From assembly GCF_039530225.1 (NCBI RefSeq), contig NZ_BAAAOH010000001.1:2542001-2606000 (forward strand): 64,000 nt of DNA, written 5' to 3'. The notes beneath the pieces are model-generated. The model made no database searches. It saw only the letters and a list, made by a program, of their open reading frames with translations, and was not told where the DNA came from. The translations under genes were made by a program, and so were the position numbers. The stretch comes from Microbacterium pumilum. GTDB taxonomy: Bacteria; Actinomycetota; Actinomycetes; Actinomycetales; Microbacteriaceae. Below, in pieces: positions 9,662 through 18,421 of this stretch (the first letter of the stretch is position 1; each line of letters begins with the position of its first letter).

Positions 9662-10468
9662 GTGCCAGTCCGGCTGAGAGCCGGTGCGGCCACCGACATC
9701 GGGCCCCACCGGAGCATCAACCAGGATGCCGCGTTCACCGCGCCCTGGGGCGTTGCGGTGGCGGACGGAGTGGGCGGCGGCCCGGCCGGAGATCTGGCGT
9801 CGGCTGCCTTCATCCATCGGCTCGCCGCAGGAATGGTCGGACCGCTCGACGCGGATCAGCTGGCCGTGCGCATCAGCGAGGCCAACTGGGACCTGCGGGC
9901 GCACGTGGAGCACGATCCGTCCCTCGACGGAATGGCGACGACGTTCACGGGCATCCTGGGCTCACGCAGCGGTGGTCTGCTGCTCGCCCACACCGGGGAC
10001 TCCCGGGCGTACCGGCTCCGTGACGGCGTGCTCACCCAGCAGACGCGCGATGACTCGTATGTCCAGGCTCTCGTCGACAGCGGCCTCGTGGCGGCGGCGG
10101 ATGCTGCATCCCACCCCCGCCGGAACCTCATCACGGCGTCGCTCAGCGGCGGTGAGCGGGATGTGGCGTCCATCGTCGAACACGACGCGGTCGAGGGCGA
10201 CCGCTGGCTGCTCTGCAGCGACGGCCTCAGCGACTACGTTCCGGATGCCGTCATCGAGGCACTGCTCGTCCTGCACCCGGAGGCGGACGCCGCCGCCCGC
10301 GCGTGCGTAGACGTGGCTCTGGATGCCGGCACGTTCGACAACGTGACGGCGGTGGTGTGCGACATCCACGGCGCGACCCCCGGTGATGCGGCGGCGGACG
10401 CCGCCCGCAGGCCGGTGTTCCACGGCGCTGCGGCGGCGCGCTTCTGCGAGGACCTCGAGACGGCCTGA
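9662..10468 (+). CDS. PP2C-family serine/threonine phosphatase
   Basis: Soluble metal-dependent protein phosphatase of the PPM/PP2C type, 268 aa, without membrane segment. The eleven-motif fold is recognisable: RSINQDA (metal Asp), VADGVGGG, HTGDSRAYRLRDG near residue 111, SDGLSDYV near 182 and DNVTAVV near 223. All the metal-binding aspartates I can place are present. GTG start at 9662, only 4 nt after ctaF and without a clear Shine-Dalgarno, which suggests coupling to the oxidase operon. No kinase gene lies nearby. Substrate unknown. Confidence 0.9.
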   Translation: MPVRLRAGAATDIGPHRSINQDAAFTAPWGVAVADGVGGGPAGDLASAAFIHRLAAGMVGPLDADQLAVRISEANWDLRAHVEHDPSLDGMATTFTGILGSRSGGLLLAHTGDSRAYRLRDGVLTQQTRDDSYVQALVDSGLVAAADAASHPRRNLITASLSGGERDVASIVEHDAVEGDRWLLCSDGLSDYVPDAVIEALLVLHPEADAAARACVDVALDAGTFDNVTAVVCDIHGATPGDAAADAARRPVFHGAAAARFCEDLETA

Positions 10469-10479
10469 GCGAGTCTCGC

Positions 10480-10899
10480 TCAGCCTGCGACCGGCTGGCG
10501 GACGACCATCACGAGCGGGTCGAAGACGCGGGCGAGCGCACCCTGGTCGTTCTCGGTCGGCTGGCCCTCCCGGACCCAGTACTCGTAGCCGCCGATCATC
10601 TCACGGACGCGGTAGCCGAGCTTCGCGAACTCAGCGCCGCCTTTGGCTCCGCCGTTGCAGCCGGGGCTCCAGCAGTAGACGACCACCGGCACATCGGGGT
10701 CGAGTTCCCGCGGCGCGCGATCCGCGATCTCGCTGTGCGGCATGTGGATCGCCCCTGAGATGCGGCCCTGCGCCCATGCCTCGTAGCCGCGCACGTCGAC
10801 GAGCACGAAGGCCTCACCGGTTCGCTGCGCCTCGTAGACATCGGAGGAGTCGGTCTCGAGGGCGAGTTTGGTAGAGAAGTATTCGAACGCGTCGGCCAT
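10480..10899 (-). CDS. Rhodanese-like domain protein
   Basis: Single-domain rhodanese of 139 aa, a sulfurtransferase or persulfide carrier. The domain spans about residues 15-120: VLVDVRGYEAWAQGRISGA is the first conserved strand and loop, and VVYCWSPGCNGG carries the active-site Cys. In the loop the canonical Arg is replaced by a second Cys and Gly residues, so activity may differ from thiosulfate sulfurtransferases. A leaderless -10 box precedes the ATG. It is convergent with the PP2C gene (11 nt between stops). Confidence 0.88.
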   Translation of the reverse strand: MADAFEYFSTKLALETDSSDVYEAQRTGEAFVLVDVRGYEAWAQGRISGAIHMPHSEIADRAPRELDPDVPVVVYCWSPGCNGGAKGGAEFAKLGYRVREMIGGYEYWVREGQPTENDQGALARVFDPLVMVVRQPVAG

Positions 10900-10905
10900 G
10901 GCCCC

Positions 10906-10911
10906 ACCCTA
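10906..10911 (-). promoter_or_regulatory. Leaderless -10 box of the rhodanese gene
   Basis: On the minus strand TAGGGT is followed by 6 nt and the ATG at 10899. Confidence 0.5.
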
Positions 10912-11029
10912 TGGCCGGGTGGCGCCGGCTCCGTTCCGCTGAGCGGCCATGCTTCAGCGCTTTTCTGCCGTTGCCATGTCCGGGCGCAACCTGCGGACGC
11001 ATGACCGTCGGGTGCGCCGCAGGCCAGTC

Positions 11030-11075
11030 AGAAGCCCGGCCACGAGCATCCTTGCGGAGTCGTGCCGGGGCTTCT
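11030..11075 (-). terminator. Probable terminator after qcrB
   Basis: Inverted repeat 13 nt past the qcrB stop: arms 11030-11045 and 11060-11075 pair in their outer eight and inner four positions, with a short internal mismatch and a 14-nt loop. No T-tract follows, so termination strength is uncertain. Confidence 0.5.
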
Positions 11076-11087
11076 TGAGACGGAGGA

Positions 11088-12956
11088 CTATTGTCCGCGT
11101 TCCTTCTCGCGGTTGCGAATCGGCTTGCCGTCTCCCTCGGGGACGATCACGTTCGACGGACGGACCGGCACCTCCGAGTTGTGACCGTCGTCGATCGGCC
11201 GGTGCGGAGCATCCGGAACCCCGGCACGCTCGTGCGCACCCTGGATCTCGGCATCCTCTTCCTCGGCGATGTGCTCGAGCTCGTGGACCTGGTGCGAGTG
11301 AGCCTCGTCGAGCTCGGTCTGCGTGACCGTGGTGAGGCGGTCCTCGAAGAACCAGCGCGACACCGCAGCGCGCAGGTTCTCGTGCCAGGGGATGCGACCC
11401 TTGGCGTTCGGACGGACGATCAACGGCTCGTAGTGCTCGATGTCGACCAGTTTGTAGCGGTCGTAGTCGTCGACCGGCTGGTGGACCTCGATGTACTCGC
11501 CGCCCGGGAGGCGGACGATGCGACCGGACTCGTAGCCGTGCAGCGCGATCTCGCGATCCTTCTTCTGCAGCGCGAGACACATCCGCTTGGCGACGAAGTA
11601 GGCGAGGACCGGGCCGATGAACAGCAGGGCCTGGAGGGTGTGGATGACGCCTTCCATCGTGATCCAGAAGTGGGTCGCGATGATGTCCGAGGCGGCAGCC
11701 GCCCACAGCACCGCGTAGAACGTGACGCCGGCTGCGCCGATCGCGGTGCGCGTCGCCGCGTTCCGCGGACGCTGTGCGTAGTGGTGCTCGCGCTTGTCTC
11801 CGGTGACCCACGCCTCGATGAAGGGGTAGATCAGAACGAGGACGATGAACAGGCCGAGTGCGGTGAGCGGAATCAGGATGTTGAACGACCACGTGTGTCC
11901 CAGGAACACCGCCTCCAGGTGCGGAGGCACCAGCCTGAGGGCGCCGTCGGCGAAGCCGATGTACCAGTCGGGCTGCGTTCCGGCCGAGACCGGCGACGGG
12001 TCGTAGGGACCGTAGTTCCAGATCGGGTTGATCGTGAACAGCGATGCGATCAGCACGATCACACCGAAGGTGAGGAACAGGAAGCCGCCCATCTTCGACA
12101 TGTAGATCGGCATCATCGGGTAGCCCACGACGTTGCTGTTCGAGCGCCCGGGCGCCGCGAACTGCGTGTGCTTGTTGATGACCATCAGCATCAGGTGCAC
12201 GACGAGCAGACCCACAAGGATCGCCGGGAGCAGCAGGATGTGGAGCGTGTAGAGGCGCCCGACGATCTGGTCGCCTGGGAACTCGCCGCCGAAGATCAGG
12301 AACGACGTCCACGTGCCGATGAGGGGGATGCCCTTGACCATGCCGTCGATGATGCGCAGGCCGTTGCCCGACAGCAGGTCGTCGGGGAGCGAGTAGCCGG
12401 TGAATCCTTCGCCCATCGCGAGGATGAACAGGATGAAGCCGATCACCCAGTTGAGCTCGCGCGGCTTGCGGAACGCGCCGGTGAAGAAGATGCGGAGCAT
12501 GTGCACGCCGATTCCGGCGACGAAGACCAGCGCGGCCCAGTGGTGGATCTGGCGCACCAGCAGGCCACCGCGGACGTCGAACGACAGGTGCAGCGTGGAA
12601 TCGAGAGCGGCGGACATCTCGACGCCTCGCATCGGGAGGTACGCGCCCGTGTAATGGGTCGGCACCATCGAGGCCTGGAAGAAGAACGTCAGGAAGGTGC
12701 CCGACAGCAGGACGACGACAAAGCTCCACAGTGCGATCTCGCCGAGCATGAACGACCAGTGGTCGGGGAAGATCTTGCGTCCGAGTTCCTTGACGAAGCC
12801 CGAGAGGCTGGTGCGCTCATCGATGTAGTTCGAGGTCGCCGCAAGGAATCGACCGCCGAGCGGCCCACCGTTCTTGCCGGTCGGCATCGAGACCAGGTCA
12901 TCAGGGATGGGCGGGTCCAGGTGGTCGTGCTCAGTGGGGGGAGTTGAAGTACTCAA
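11088..12956 (-). CDS. qcrB: Cytochrome bc1 complex cytochrome b subunit
   Basis: Quinol-oxidising membrane subunit of the actinobacterial bc1 complex, part of the bc1-aa3 supercomplex. The 622-aa protein has the two heme-b His pairs in the helices with RQIHHWAALVFVAGIGVHM and LYTLHILLLPAILVGLLVVH. The quinol-site loop reads SLPDDLLSGNG. About nine helices end near residue 460, followed by a long charged C-terminal tail (about 480-622) seen in actinobacterial QcrB. The start is TTG at 12956: its last two bases begin the qcrA stop TGA, giving a TTGA overlap and translational coupling. Confidence 0.97.
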   Translation of the reverse strand: MSTSTPPTEHDHLDPPIPDDLVSMPTGKNGGPLGGRFLAATSNYIDERTSLSGFVKELGRKIFPDHWSFMLGEIALWSFVVVLLSGTFLTFFFQASMVPTHYTGAYLPMRGVEMSAALDSTLHLSFDVRGGLLVRQIHHWAALVFVAGIGVHMLRIFFTGAFRKPRELNWVIGFILFILAMGEGFTGYSLPDDLLSGNGLRIIDGMVKGIPLIGTWTSFLIFGGEFPGDQIVGRLYTLHILLLPAILVGLLVVHLMLMVINKHTQFAAPGRSNSNVVGYPMMPIYMSKMGGFLFLTFGVIVLIASLFTINPIWNYGPYDPSPVSAGTQPDWYIGFADGALRLVPPHLEAVFLGHTWSFNILIPLTALGLFIVLVLIYPFIEAWVTGDKREHHYAQRPRNAATRTAIGAAGVTFYAVLWAAAASDIIATHFWITMEGVIHTLQALLFIGPVLAYFVAKRMCLALQKKDREIALHGYESGRIVRLPGGEYIEVHQPVDDYDRYKLVDIEHYEPLIVRPNAKGRIPWHENLRAAVSRWFFEDRLTTVTQTELDEAHSHQVHELEHIAEEEDAEIQGAHERAGVPDAPHRPIDDGHNSEVPVRPSNVIVPEGDGKPIRNREKERGQ

Positions 12957-14032
12957 TGGCGCTCCCAGAAGCTCGGGCCGACGGGCTCGGTGAAGTCGCT
13001 CCGCGCGACGAGGTATCCCTCATCGTCGACCATGATGGGCAGCTGCGGGAGCGGACGGGCGGCGGGTCCGAAGATGACCGCGGCGCCATTGGTGACGTCG
13101 AACTGGGACTGGTGGCACGGGCAGAGCAGGTGATGGGTCTGCTGCTCGTAGAGAGCCACCGGACATCCGACGTGCGTGCACACCTTGGAGTAGGCGACGA
13201 TGCCGTCGTACGACCAGTCCTTCTTGTCGGGCTGCTCGATGAGCTGCTCGGGCAGGAGCCGCATGAGCAGCACGATCGCCTTCGCCTTCTCTTCGAGGTA
13301 GCCCTCGGTGTGGCTGAGATCGGCGAGGTCCTCGGGGATCACGTGGACGGCCGAGCCGAGTGTGACATCCGCTGCGCGGATGGGCGTGCCCTCGGGGTCG
13401 TGCGCCAGGCGGGTGCCTTCCTTCCACATGGTGCGGCTCAGGAGTGCGACGGGGTTGCCCGCATCGGGCTCCAATGGCGAGTCGAAGGGCGCAAGTCCGC
13501 GGAACAGCACGATCCCGGGGGCCAAAGACGCGACGACCGCGGCGATCATCGAGTTGCGCACGAGAGCGCGGCGACCGAATCCGGACTCCTCGTTCGCGAC
13601 GGCGAAAGCCTGGGCGGCAGCCAGACGGGTGGAGTCGCGGCCGCGGGTGGCGTGACGGGGCTCGACGAACTCCTTGTCGGACATGATCGCCTTCGACCAG
13701 TGGATCGCACCGATGCCGATGGCCAGCAGCGCGAGCGCGATGCCGAGACCGATGAAGAGGTTGTTGTCGCGGATGGCGACGACCGAGCCGTTCTCGATCG
13801 GGAACAGGAAGTATGCCGCGATGGCCCAGATGCTGGCCGCGACCGAAAGGTAGAAGAGCGTGTAGACGGTGCGCACCGCACGCGTCATGGCTGCGGGGTC
13901 CTTGTCGGTGATCCGCGCGCGGTGCGGCGGAAGCTCGGGGTCGCGCACCGGATCGGGCACCGCGACGGCGAGCCCGGGGGAGGGCTTCCATGAGGCCCTC
14001 TCGTGCTCCAGCGGGTCCTTCTCGAGTGTCAT
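12953..14032 (-). CDS. qcrA: Cytochrome bc1 complex Rieske iron-sulfur subunit
   Basis: Transfers electrons from quinol to the diheme QcrC through a 2Fe-2S cluster. The 359-aa protein has three N-terminal membrane helices (about 62-82, 92-112 and 165-185), as expected for actinobacterial QcrA rather than the single helix of mitochondrial Rieske. The cluster motifs CTHVGC and CPCHQSQFD lie in the C-terminal domain near residues 288-310. It lies between qcrC and qcrB and overlaps the qcrB start by 4 nt. Confidence 0.97.
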   Translation of the reverse strand: MTLEKDPLEHERASWKPSPGLAVAVPDPVRDPELPPHRARITDKDPAAMTRAVRTVYTLFYLSVAASIWAIAAYFLFPIENGSVVAIRDNNLFIGLGIALALLAIGIGAIHWSKAIMSDKEFVEPRHATRGRDSTRLAAAQAFAVANEESGFGRRALVRNSMIAAVVASLAPGIVLFRGLAPFDSPLEPDAGNPVALLSRTMWKEGTRLAHDPEGTPIRAADVTLGSAVHVIPEDLADLSHTEGYLEEKAKAIVLLMRLLPEQLIEQPDKKDWSYDGIVAYSKVCTHVGCPVALYEQQTHHLLCPCHQSQFDVTNGAAVIFGPAARPLPQLPIMVDDEGYLVARSDFTEPVGPSFWERH

Positions 14033-14063
14033 GCTGCTCCTCGTTCTTACGTGTCGGATGCGA

Positions 14064-14864
14064 TCAGTTCGACTTCGCCGTGATCCACACGGTGATGGCG
14101 ATCAGTGCGCCGATGCCGAAGACCCAGATGAAGAGTCCCTCCGAGACGGGGCCGAGCGAACCCAGCGAGAATCCACCGGGCGACTCGTTCTCTTGGAGGA
14201 AGAGGAGGGCCGAGATGATGTCGCGCTTGTCCTCCGTCGTGAGGTTCAAGTCGTTGAAGACAGGCATGTTCTGCGGACCCGTCACCATCGCCGCATACAT
14301 GTGAAGTGCGCTCGTGGTGTGCAGCGCAGGAGCGTACTTGCCCTCCGTGAGTGCGCCGCCCGCAGCTGCGACGTTGTGGCACATGGCGCAGTTGATGCGG
14401 AACAGCTCGGCGCCGCGGGCGACATCGCCCTCTCCGTCGATCGTCTCGTCGTCGGGGAATGTGGGCCCGGGTGCCTGGGTCTGCACGTAGGCGGCCATCG
14501 CAAGGATCTGGTCCTCGGTGAACTGCACGGGCTTCTGCGGAGCCTGCGGCCCCTGCATGGCCATCGGCATGCGCCCGGTCGCGACCTGGAATTCGACCGC
14601 GAGCTCACCGACTCCGTAGAGCGACGGACCATCGGCCGAGCCCTGGAGGTCGAGCCCGTGGCACGTCGCGCAGTTCGCCTGGAACAGCCTCTTGCCGTCT
14701 TCGACGGTGAGCGCCGATGCGACCTGCGTGTCGGTCGTCGCGGCCATCGCAGCGGAAGCGCCGGCGTAGACCCCTCCGGTGATCAGCAGGCCGATGCCGA
14801 TGAGGGCGGCTGCTGCCCAGGGACTGCGACGACCGTTCGAGCGGCGCGGGGACGTGCGTGCCAT
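14064..14864 (-). CDS. qcrC: Cytochrome bc1 complex diheme cytochrome c subunit
   Basis: Diheme c-type cytochrome that replaces soluble cytochrome c and bridges bc1 to the aa3 oxidase. The 266-aa protein has an N-terminal signal/anchor helix (about 18-40), two heme-binding motifs (CATCHG near residue 67, CAMCHN near 160) and a C-terminal membrane helix (about 236-258), as in other actinobacterial QcrC. It lies 19 nt downstream of ctaE and 31 nt upstream of qcrA in one operon. Confidence 0.97.
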   Translation of the reverse strand: MARTSPRRSNGRRSPWAAAALIGIGLLITGGVYAGASAAMAATTDTQVASALTVEDGKRLFQANCATCHGLDLQGSADGPSLYGVGELAVEFQVATGRMPMAMQGPQAPQKPVQFTEDQILAMAAYVQTQAPGPTFPDDETIDGEGDVARGAELFRINCAMCHNVAAAGGALTEGKYAPALHTTSALHMYAAMVTGPQNMPVFNDLNLTTEDKRDIISALLFLQENESPGGFSLGSLGPVSEGLFIWVFGIGALIAITVWITAKSN

Positions 14865-14883
14865 GTCGGGAATCAGCTCCGCT

Positions 14884-15516
14884 CTATTTCAGGAAGTAGA
14901 TGACGAGGAAGAGGCCGATCCAGACCACGTCCACGAAGTGCCAGTAGTAGGAGACGACGATCGAGGACGTCATCTCCTTTCGACCGAAGTTCTTGACCGC
15001 GAATGCACGACCGATGACCAGGACGAACGCGATGAGCCCACCCGTGACGTGGAGGGCGTGGAAGCCGGTCGTGATGTAGAACGCCGAAGCGTACGAGTTG
15101 GCGCTGATCGGCATGCCCTCTGTGACGAGCTGGGCGTACTCCCACACCTGACCCGAGACGAAGATCGCGCCGAGCGCGAAGGTGAGCCAGAACCACTCCA
15201 CCATGCCCCAGCCCAGCCAGCCGCGCTTCTTCGTCGAATACGGCTGGAAGCGCTCGGCGGCGAACACGCCCATCTGGCATGTGACCGACGACAGCACGAG
15301 GACGATCGTGTTGACGGTCGCATACGGGATGTTGAGCTTCTCGGTCTCTTGAGCCCACAGCTCTGGAGAGGTGCTGCGGAGCGTGAAGTAGATCGCGAAC
15401 AGGCCTGCGAAGAACATCACCTCGCTGCCGAGCCACACGATGGTGCCGACAGCGACCGGATCCGGTCGCTTGACGGACCGCATGGCCTGAGAGTAGGTCG
15501 CTGTGGAGGTCGTCAC
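14884..15516 (-). CDS. ctaE: Cytochrome c oxidase subunit III
   Basis: Structural subunit III of the aa3 oxidase. From GTG at 15516 it is 210 aa with five membrane helices and conserved segments VGTIVWLGSEVMFFAGLFA and ITTGFHALHVTGG. I prefer this start to ATG at 15525 or 15606: a CATAAT box ends 7 nt upstream, and the N-terminus then matches the short leader of mycobacterial CtaE as I recall it. First gene of ctaE-qcrC-qcrA-qcrB, separated from ctaC-ctaD-ctaF by two unrelated genes and on the opposite strand. Confidence 0.95.
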   Translation of the reverse strand: MTTSTATYSQAMRSVKRPDPVAVGTIVWLGSEVMFFAGLFAIYFTLRSTSPELWAQETEKLNIPYATVNTIVLVLSSVTCQMGVFAAERFQPYSTKKRGWLGWGMVEWFWLTFALGAIFVSGQVWEYAQLVTEGMPISANSYASAFYITTGFHALHVTGGLIAFVLVIGRAFAVKNFGRKEMTSSIVVSYYWHFVDVVWIGLFLVIYFLK

Positions 15517-15523
15517 GCTCCCC

Positions 15524-15529
15524 ATTATG
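15524..15529 (-). promoter_or_regulatory. -10 box of ctaE-qcrC-qcrA-qcrB
   Basis: CATAAT on the minus strand, 7 nt before the GTG at 15516. It overlaps the alternative ATG at 15525, which argues against that start. GGGGAG just before the GTG could also serve as ribosome site. Confidence 0.5.
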
Positions 15530-15686
15530 GCTGACTTCAGGACCTGAGTTCCGCATCGGAGGACAACGATTTGGCTCCATCGAGACTTAGGACCACCTAA
15601 GAACATGCCCCCAGTCCGCTGGGAGCCTTCCGTGAGCGCGTGACGGGATGCGTGTCATGGAATCGATCGCGCCCCACGCCCGCGGC

Positions 15687-15692
15687 TAGGCT
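15687..15692 (+). promoter_or_regulatory. Leaderless -10 box of trpD
   Basis: TAGGCT, 8 nt before the trpD ATG at 15701. Confidence 0.5.
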
Positions 15693-15700
15693 TCTGCGTT

Positions 15701-16762
15701 ATGGCGGAGCTGTACACCTGGCCGGAAGTCCTCACGACACTGCTCGATCGGCGCGACCTCAGCGTCTCGGAGTCCACCTGGGCGATGCGACAGGTCATGG
15801 CGGGGTCCGCGACCCCGTCCCAGCTGGCCGGATTCCTCGTCGCGCTGCGTGCCAAGGGCGAGACGGTGGATGAGATCGTCGGATTCCGCGATGCGATCCT
15901 CGAGGCGGCGCTGCCGCTGCCGGTCGACCCCGCCGTGCTCGACATCGTGGGAACCGGCGGCGATCGCTTCGGGACGGTGAACGTCTCGACGATGGCGGCC
16001 GTCGTGGCGGCGGCATCCGGTGTGCCCGTCGTCAAGCACGGCAACCGGGCCGCGAGCTCGTCCTCGGGCGCATCCGATGTGCTCGCCGCCCTCGGTGTCG
16101 ACCTCACGCTGCCGCCCGAGGCTGTCGCCGAGACGCTCAACCGGGCGGGGATCACGTTCGCATTCGCCTCCGCGTTCCACCCCGGATTCCGACACGCGGG
16201 CCCCACCCGTTCCGAGCTCGGCGTGCCCACGGTCTTCAATTTCCTCGGCCCGCTGTGCAATCCGGCCCGTGCCGAGGCGAACGCGGTCGGCGTCGCGCAG
16301 CTCGACCGGGTGCCGCTCATCACCGGCGTGTTCCGCACGCGCGGCGCGACCGCCCTCGTGTTCCGCGGCGACGACGGGCTCGACGAGCTGACCACGACAG
16401 GACACAGCAGGGTGTGGGAGGTCAGTCGGGGCGACGTCCACGAGCACGATCTCGATCCGCGTGATCTCGGCATCCCGCTCGCCGACATCGCCGATCTGCT
16501 GGGCGGTCAGCCCGCGCACAACGCCGCGATCTTCCGCCGGGTGCTGGACGGCGAGGCGGGTCCGGTGCGCGACATCGTGCTGTTGAATGCCGCTGCGGGA
16601 ATCGTCGCCTACCGGCTCTTCCAGGACGCGACCGAGGTGCAGCGCCCGATCCTCGACCGCCTCGCGGAGGCGAAGGACGACGCCGCCGCCGCCGTCGACA
16701 GCGCCGCCGCACTCGCCAAGCTCGACCTGTGGGTCGAGGTCTCGCAGGAGCTCGCCGCCTGA
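15701..16762 (+). CDS. trpD: Anthranilate phosphoribosyltransferase
   Basis: Second step of tryptophan synthesis: couples anthranilate to PRPP. The 353-aa protein has the PRPP-binding glycine loop DIVGTGGDRFGTVNVST near residue 84, the KHGNRAASSSSGASD segment near 112 and the Mg-binding region downstream. It is a lone trp gene. It lies divergent to ctaE, the arrangement I recall from mycobacteria, so it is probably a conserved neighbourhood and not an operon function. Confidence 0.97.
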   Translation: MAELYTWPEVLTTLLDRRDLSVSESTWAMRQVMAGSATPSQLAGFLVALRAKGETVDEIVGFRDAILEAALPLPVDPAVLDIVGTGGDRFGTVNVSTMAAVVAAASGVPVVKHGNRAASSSSGASDVLAALGVDLTLPPEAVAETLNRAGITFAFASAFHPGFRHAGPTRSELGVPTVFNFLGPLCNPARAEANAVGVAQLDRVPLITGVFRTRGATALVFRGDDGLDELTTTGHSRVWEVSRGDVHEHDLDPRDLGIPLADIADLLGGQPAHNAAIFRRVLDGEAGPVRDIVLLNAAAGIVAYRLFQDATEVQRPILDRLAEAKDDAAAAVDSAAALAKLDLWVEVSQELAA

Positions 16763-16821
16763 TCGGCAGCGCCGTCCTCCGGTGGGCGGCGGGCCTCTTC
16801 CGCTCGGCGTCATCGCGCCGC

Positions 16822-16827
16822 TAGCGT
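16822..16827 (+). promoter_or_regulatory. -10 box upstream of the 16862 gene
   Basis: TAGCGT, 34 nt before the ATG at 16862. A GAGGAG ribosome site at about 16850-16855 serves the short leader. Confidence 0.45.
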
Positions 16828-16861
16828 GAACCGCGCAAGCACCCACCGCGAGGAGCACACC

Positions 16862-17365
16862 ATGAGCGACCAGACCACACCGGCCACAGACACCGCCGCC
16901 GCGGTGGCGCCGCCCGCCAGGAGCCTGGGTGGGGTGAAGGTCGTCGGAGTACTCGGAATCCTCGGTGGAGCGCTGCTGATCGTGGTCGCCATAATCGCCT
17001 GGATCGCGGTCACGAGCCAGCTGACCGCCGAGAACATCACGATCCCCGACGATGCGGTGGCGTTGCAGGGCTATCCGGTGACGGGTCCGGTGACGGCCTA
17101 CATCCAGGCCGACATCATCAACACCCACGCCCTTGCGGCGTCGGGCGGCAAGACGTACGCCGAACTGGATCAGGACGACCCGGTCCGCGCGACGGTGATG
17201 CAGGCCTCATTCCTGCGCGCATCGCTGTTCACGTCGGTCGTCGCCTACGGCGTCGCCCTGTTCGCGGCAGCCATGGGTGTGCTCTCCATCCTGTTCGGAT
17301 GGGCGCTTCGCCGCCTCGCGTCGGCGCCGGTCGTGATCAAGCAGGCTCGGATCCTCGATACGTGA
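16862..17365 (+). CDS. Hypothetical two-helix membrane protein
   Basis: 167 aa, not recognised as a named family. There is an Ala/Thr-rich cytoplasmic N-terminus, one membrane helix at about 30-54, an extracytoplasmic domain of about 75 residues (55-128) rich in Asp/Thr with no cysteines, a second helix at about 129-150 and a short basic tail. The ATG at 16862 is chosen because GAGGAG lies 6 nt upstream; an in-frame ATG at 16826 overlaps the -10 box. It sits between trpD and a PHP phosphoesterase gene. Confidence 0.8.
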   Translation: MSDQTTPATDTAAAVAPPARSLGGVKVVGVLGILGGALLIVVAIIAWIAVTSQLTAENITIPDDAVALQGYPVTGPVTAYIQADIINTHALAASGGKTYAELDQDDPVRATVMQASFLRASLFTSVVAYGVALFAAAMGVLSILFGWALRRLASAPVVIKQARILDT

Positions 17366-17390
17366 GCAGTCCCACGACGCCTGGCACCGC

Positions 17391-18386
17391 ATGAACCCGC
17401 ATGACGCGCTCAGCGAGATCGCGACGCTTCTCGAGCGCGAGCGATCATCGCGCTACAAGTCGAAGGCGTTCCGCGCCGCAGCCGATGCGATCGAGGGCCT
17501 CACCGACGAGCAGCTGCGTGACACGGCGTCTCTGCGGCGCCGGAAGGGCATCGGCGACTCGACGTTCGGGGTCATTCAGGAAGCGCTCGCGGGGGATGTG
17601 CCGGCGTACCTGGTCGATCTCCGGGAGCGGGCCGGAGTGGAGCAGGTGTCGAAGCTGCGCGGGATGCTGCGCGGTGACCTGCACTCGCACAGCGACTGGT
17701 CGGACGGACTGACCTCGATCGATCTGATGGTGGACGCGGCTCGGGCGCTCGGACACGAGTACCTCGCCCTCACCGACCACTCGCCGCGCCTTCGGGTCGC
17801 GAACGGTCTCTCGCCCGAGCGGCTGCGCACGCAGCTTGGCGTGGTCGCGGGAATGAGCGGCGACGGCTTCACACTGCTGAAGGGCATCGAGGTCGACATC
17901 CTCGACAACGGCGCACTCGACCAGGAACCCGAACTGCTCGACGAGCTCGACATCGTGGTCGCGTCGGCTCATTCGAAGCTGCGGATGGAGCGCGGCCCGA
18001 TGACCCGGCGTCTCGCGGCGGCCGCCGCGAACCCGCGAACGGATGTGCTGGGGCACGTCACCGGTCGGCTCGTCGAGGGATCTCGCGGCACCCGGCCGCC
18101 CTCCACCTTCGACGCGCGCGTCGTCTTCGCGGCCTGCGCGGCAAACGGTGTGGCAGTCGAGATCAACTCGCGACCGGAGCGGCAGGATCCGCCCGACGAT
18201 CTCATCGCCATCGCCCTCGATCTCGGATGCCTGTTCTCGATCGACTCGGATGCGCACGCGCCCGGCCAGCTGTCGCTGATCGATTACGGCGCACAGCGCG
18301 CCGAGCGCGCGGGAGTGCCACCCGAGCGCATCGTGACCACCTGGCCGCTCGAGCGACTGCGCGAGTGGACGAGCCGCACCCGCTGA
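17391..18386 (+). CDS. PHP-domain phosphoesterase with N-terminal HhH region
   Basis: 331 aa. Residues 1-100 resemble the helix-hairpin-helix DNA-binding region of PolX-type enzymes (RRRKGIGDSTFGVIQEALAG). Residues about 100-325 form a PHP metal-dependent hydrolase with its ligand set: DLHSHSDWSDG, LTDHSP, KGIEVDI, ASAHSKL, LGHVTG and IDSDAHAPGQ. The polymerase palm of full PolX is absent, so this is the short PHP form. Likely a phosphoesterase acting on nucleic-acid ends or a small phosphate ester; the substrate is not predictable. Confidence 0.85.
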   Translation: MNPHDALSEIATLLERERSSRYKSKAFRAAADAIEGLTDEQLRDTASLRRRKGIGDSTFGVIQEALAGDVPAYLVDLRERAGVEQVSKLRGMLRGDLHSHSDWSDGLTSIDLMVDAARALGHEYLALTDHSPRLRVANGLSPERLRTQLGVVAGMSGDGFTLLKGIEVDILDNGALDQEPELLDELDIVVASAHSKLRMERGPMTRRLAAAAANPRTDVLGHVTGRLVEGSRGTRPPSTFDARVVFAACAANGVAVEINSRPERQDPPDDLIAIALDLGCLFSIDSDAHAPGQLSLIDYGAQRAERAGVPPERIVTTWPLERLREWTSRTR

Positions 18387-18409
18387 GCGGCGACATCCGC
18401 ACCGCGCGA

Positions 18410-18415
18410 TACGTT
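18410..18415 (+). promoter_or_regulatory. Leaderless -10 box of the ClbS-like gene
   Basis: TACGTT, 6 nt before the GTG at 18422. It supports this start over upstream in-frame starts that lie inside the PHP gene. Confidence 0.45.
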
Positions 18416-18421
18416 GTCGTC

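Noticed and set aside
11091..12947. 618-codon plus-strand frame opposite qcrB
   Set aside because: Product is highly charged and without homology; qcrB is certain on the other strand.
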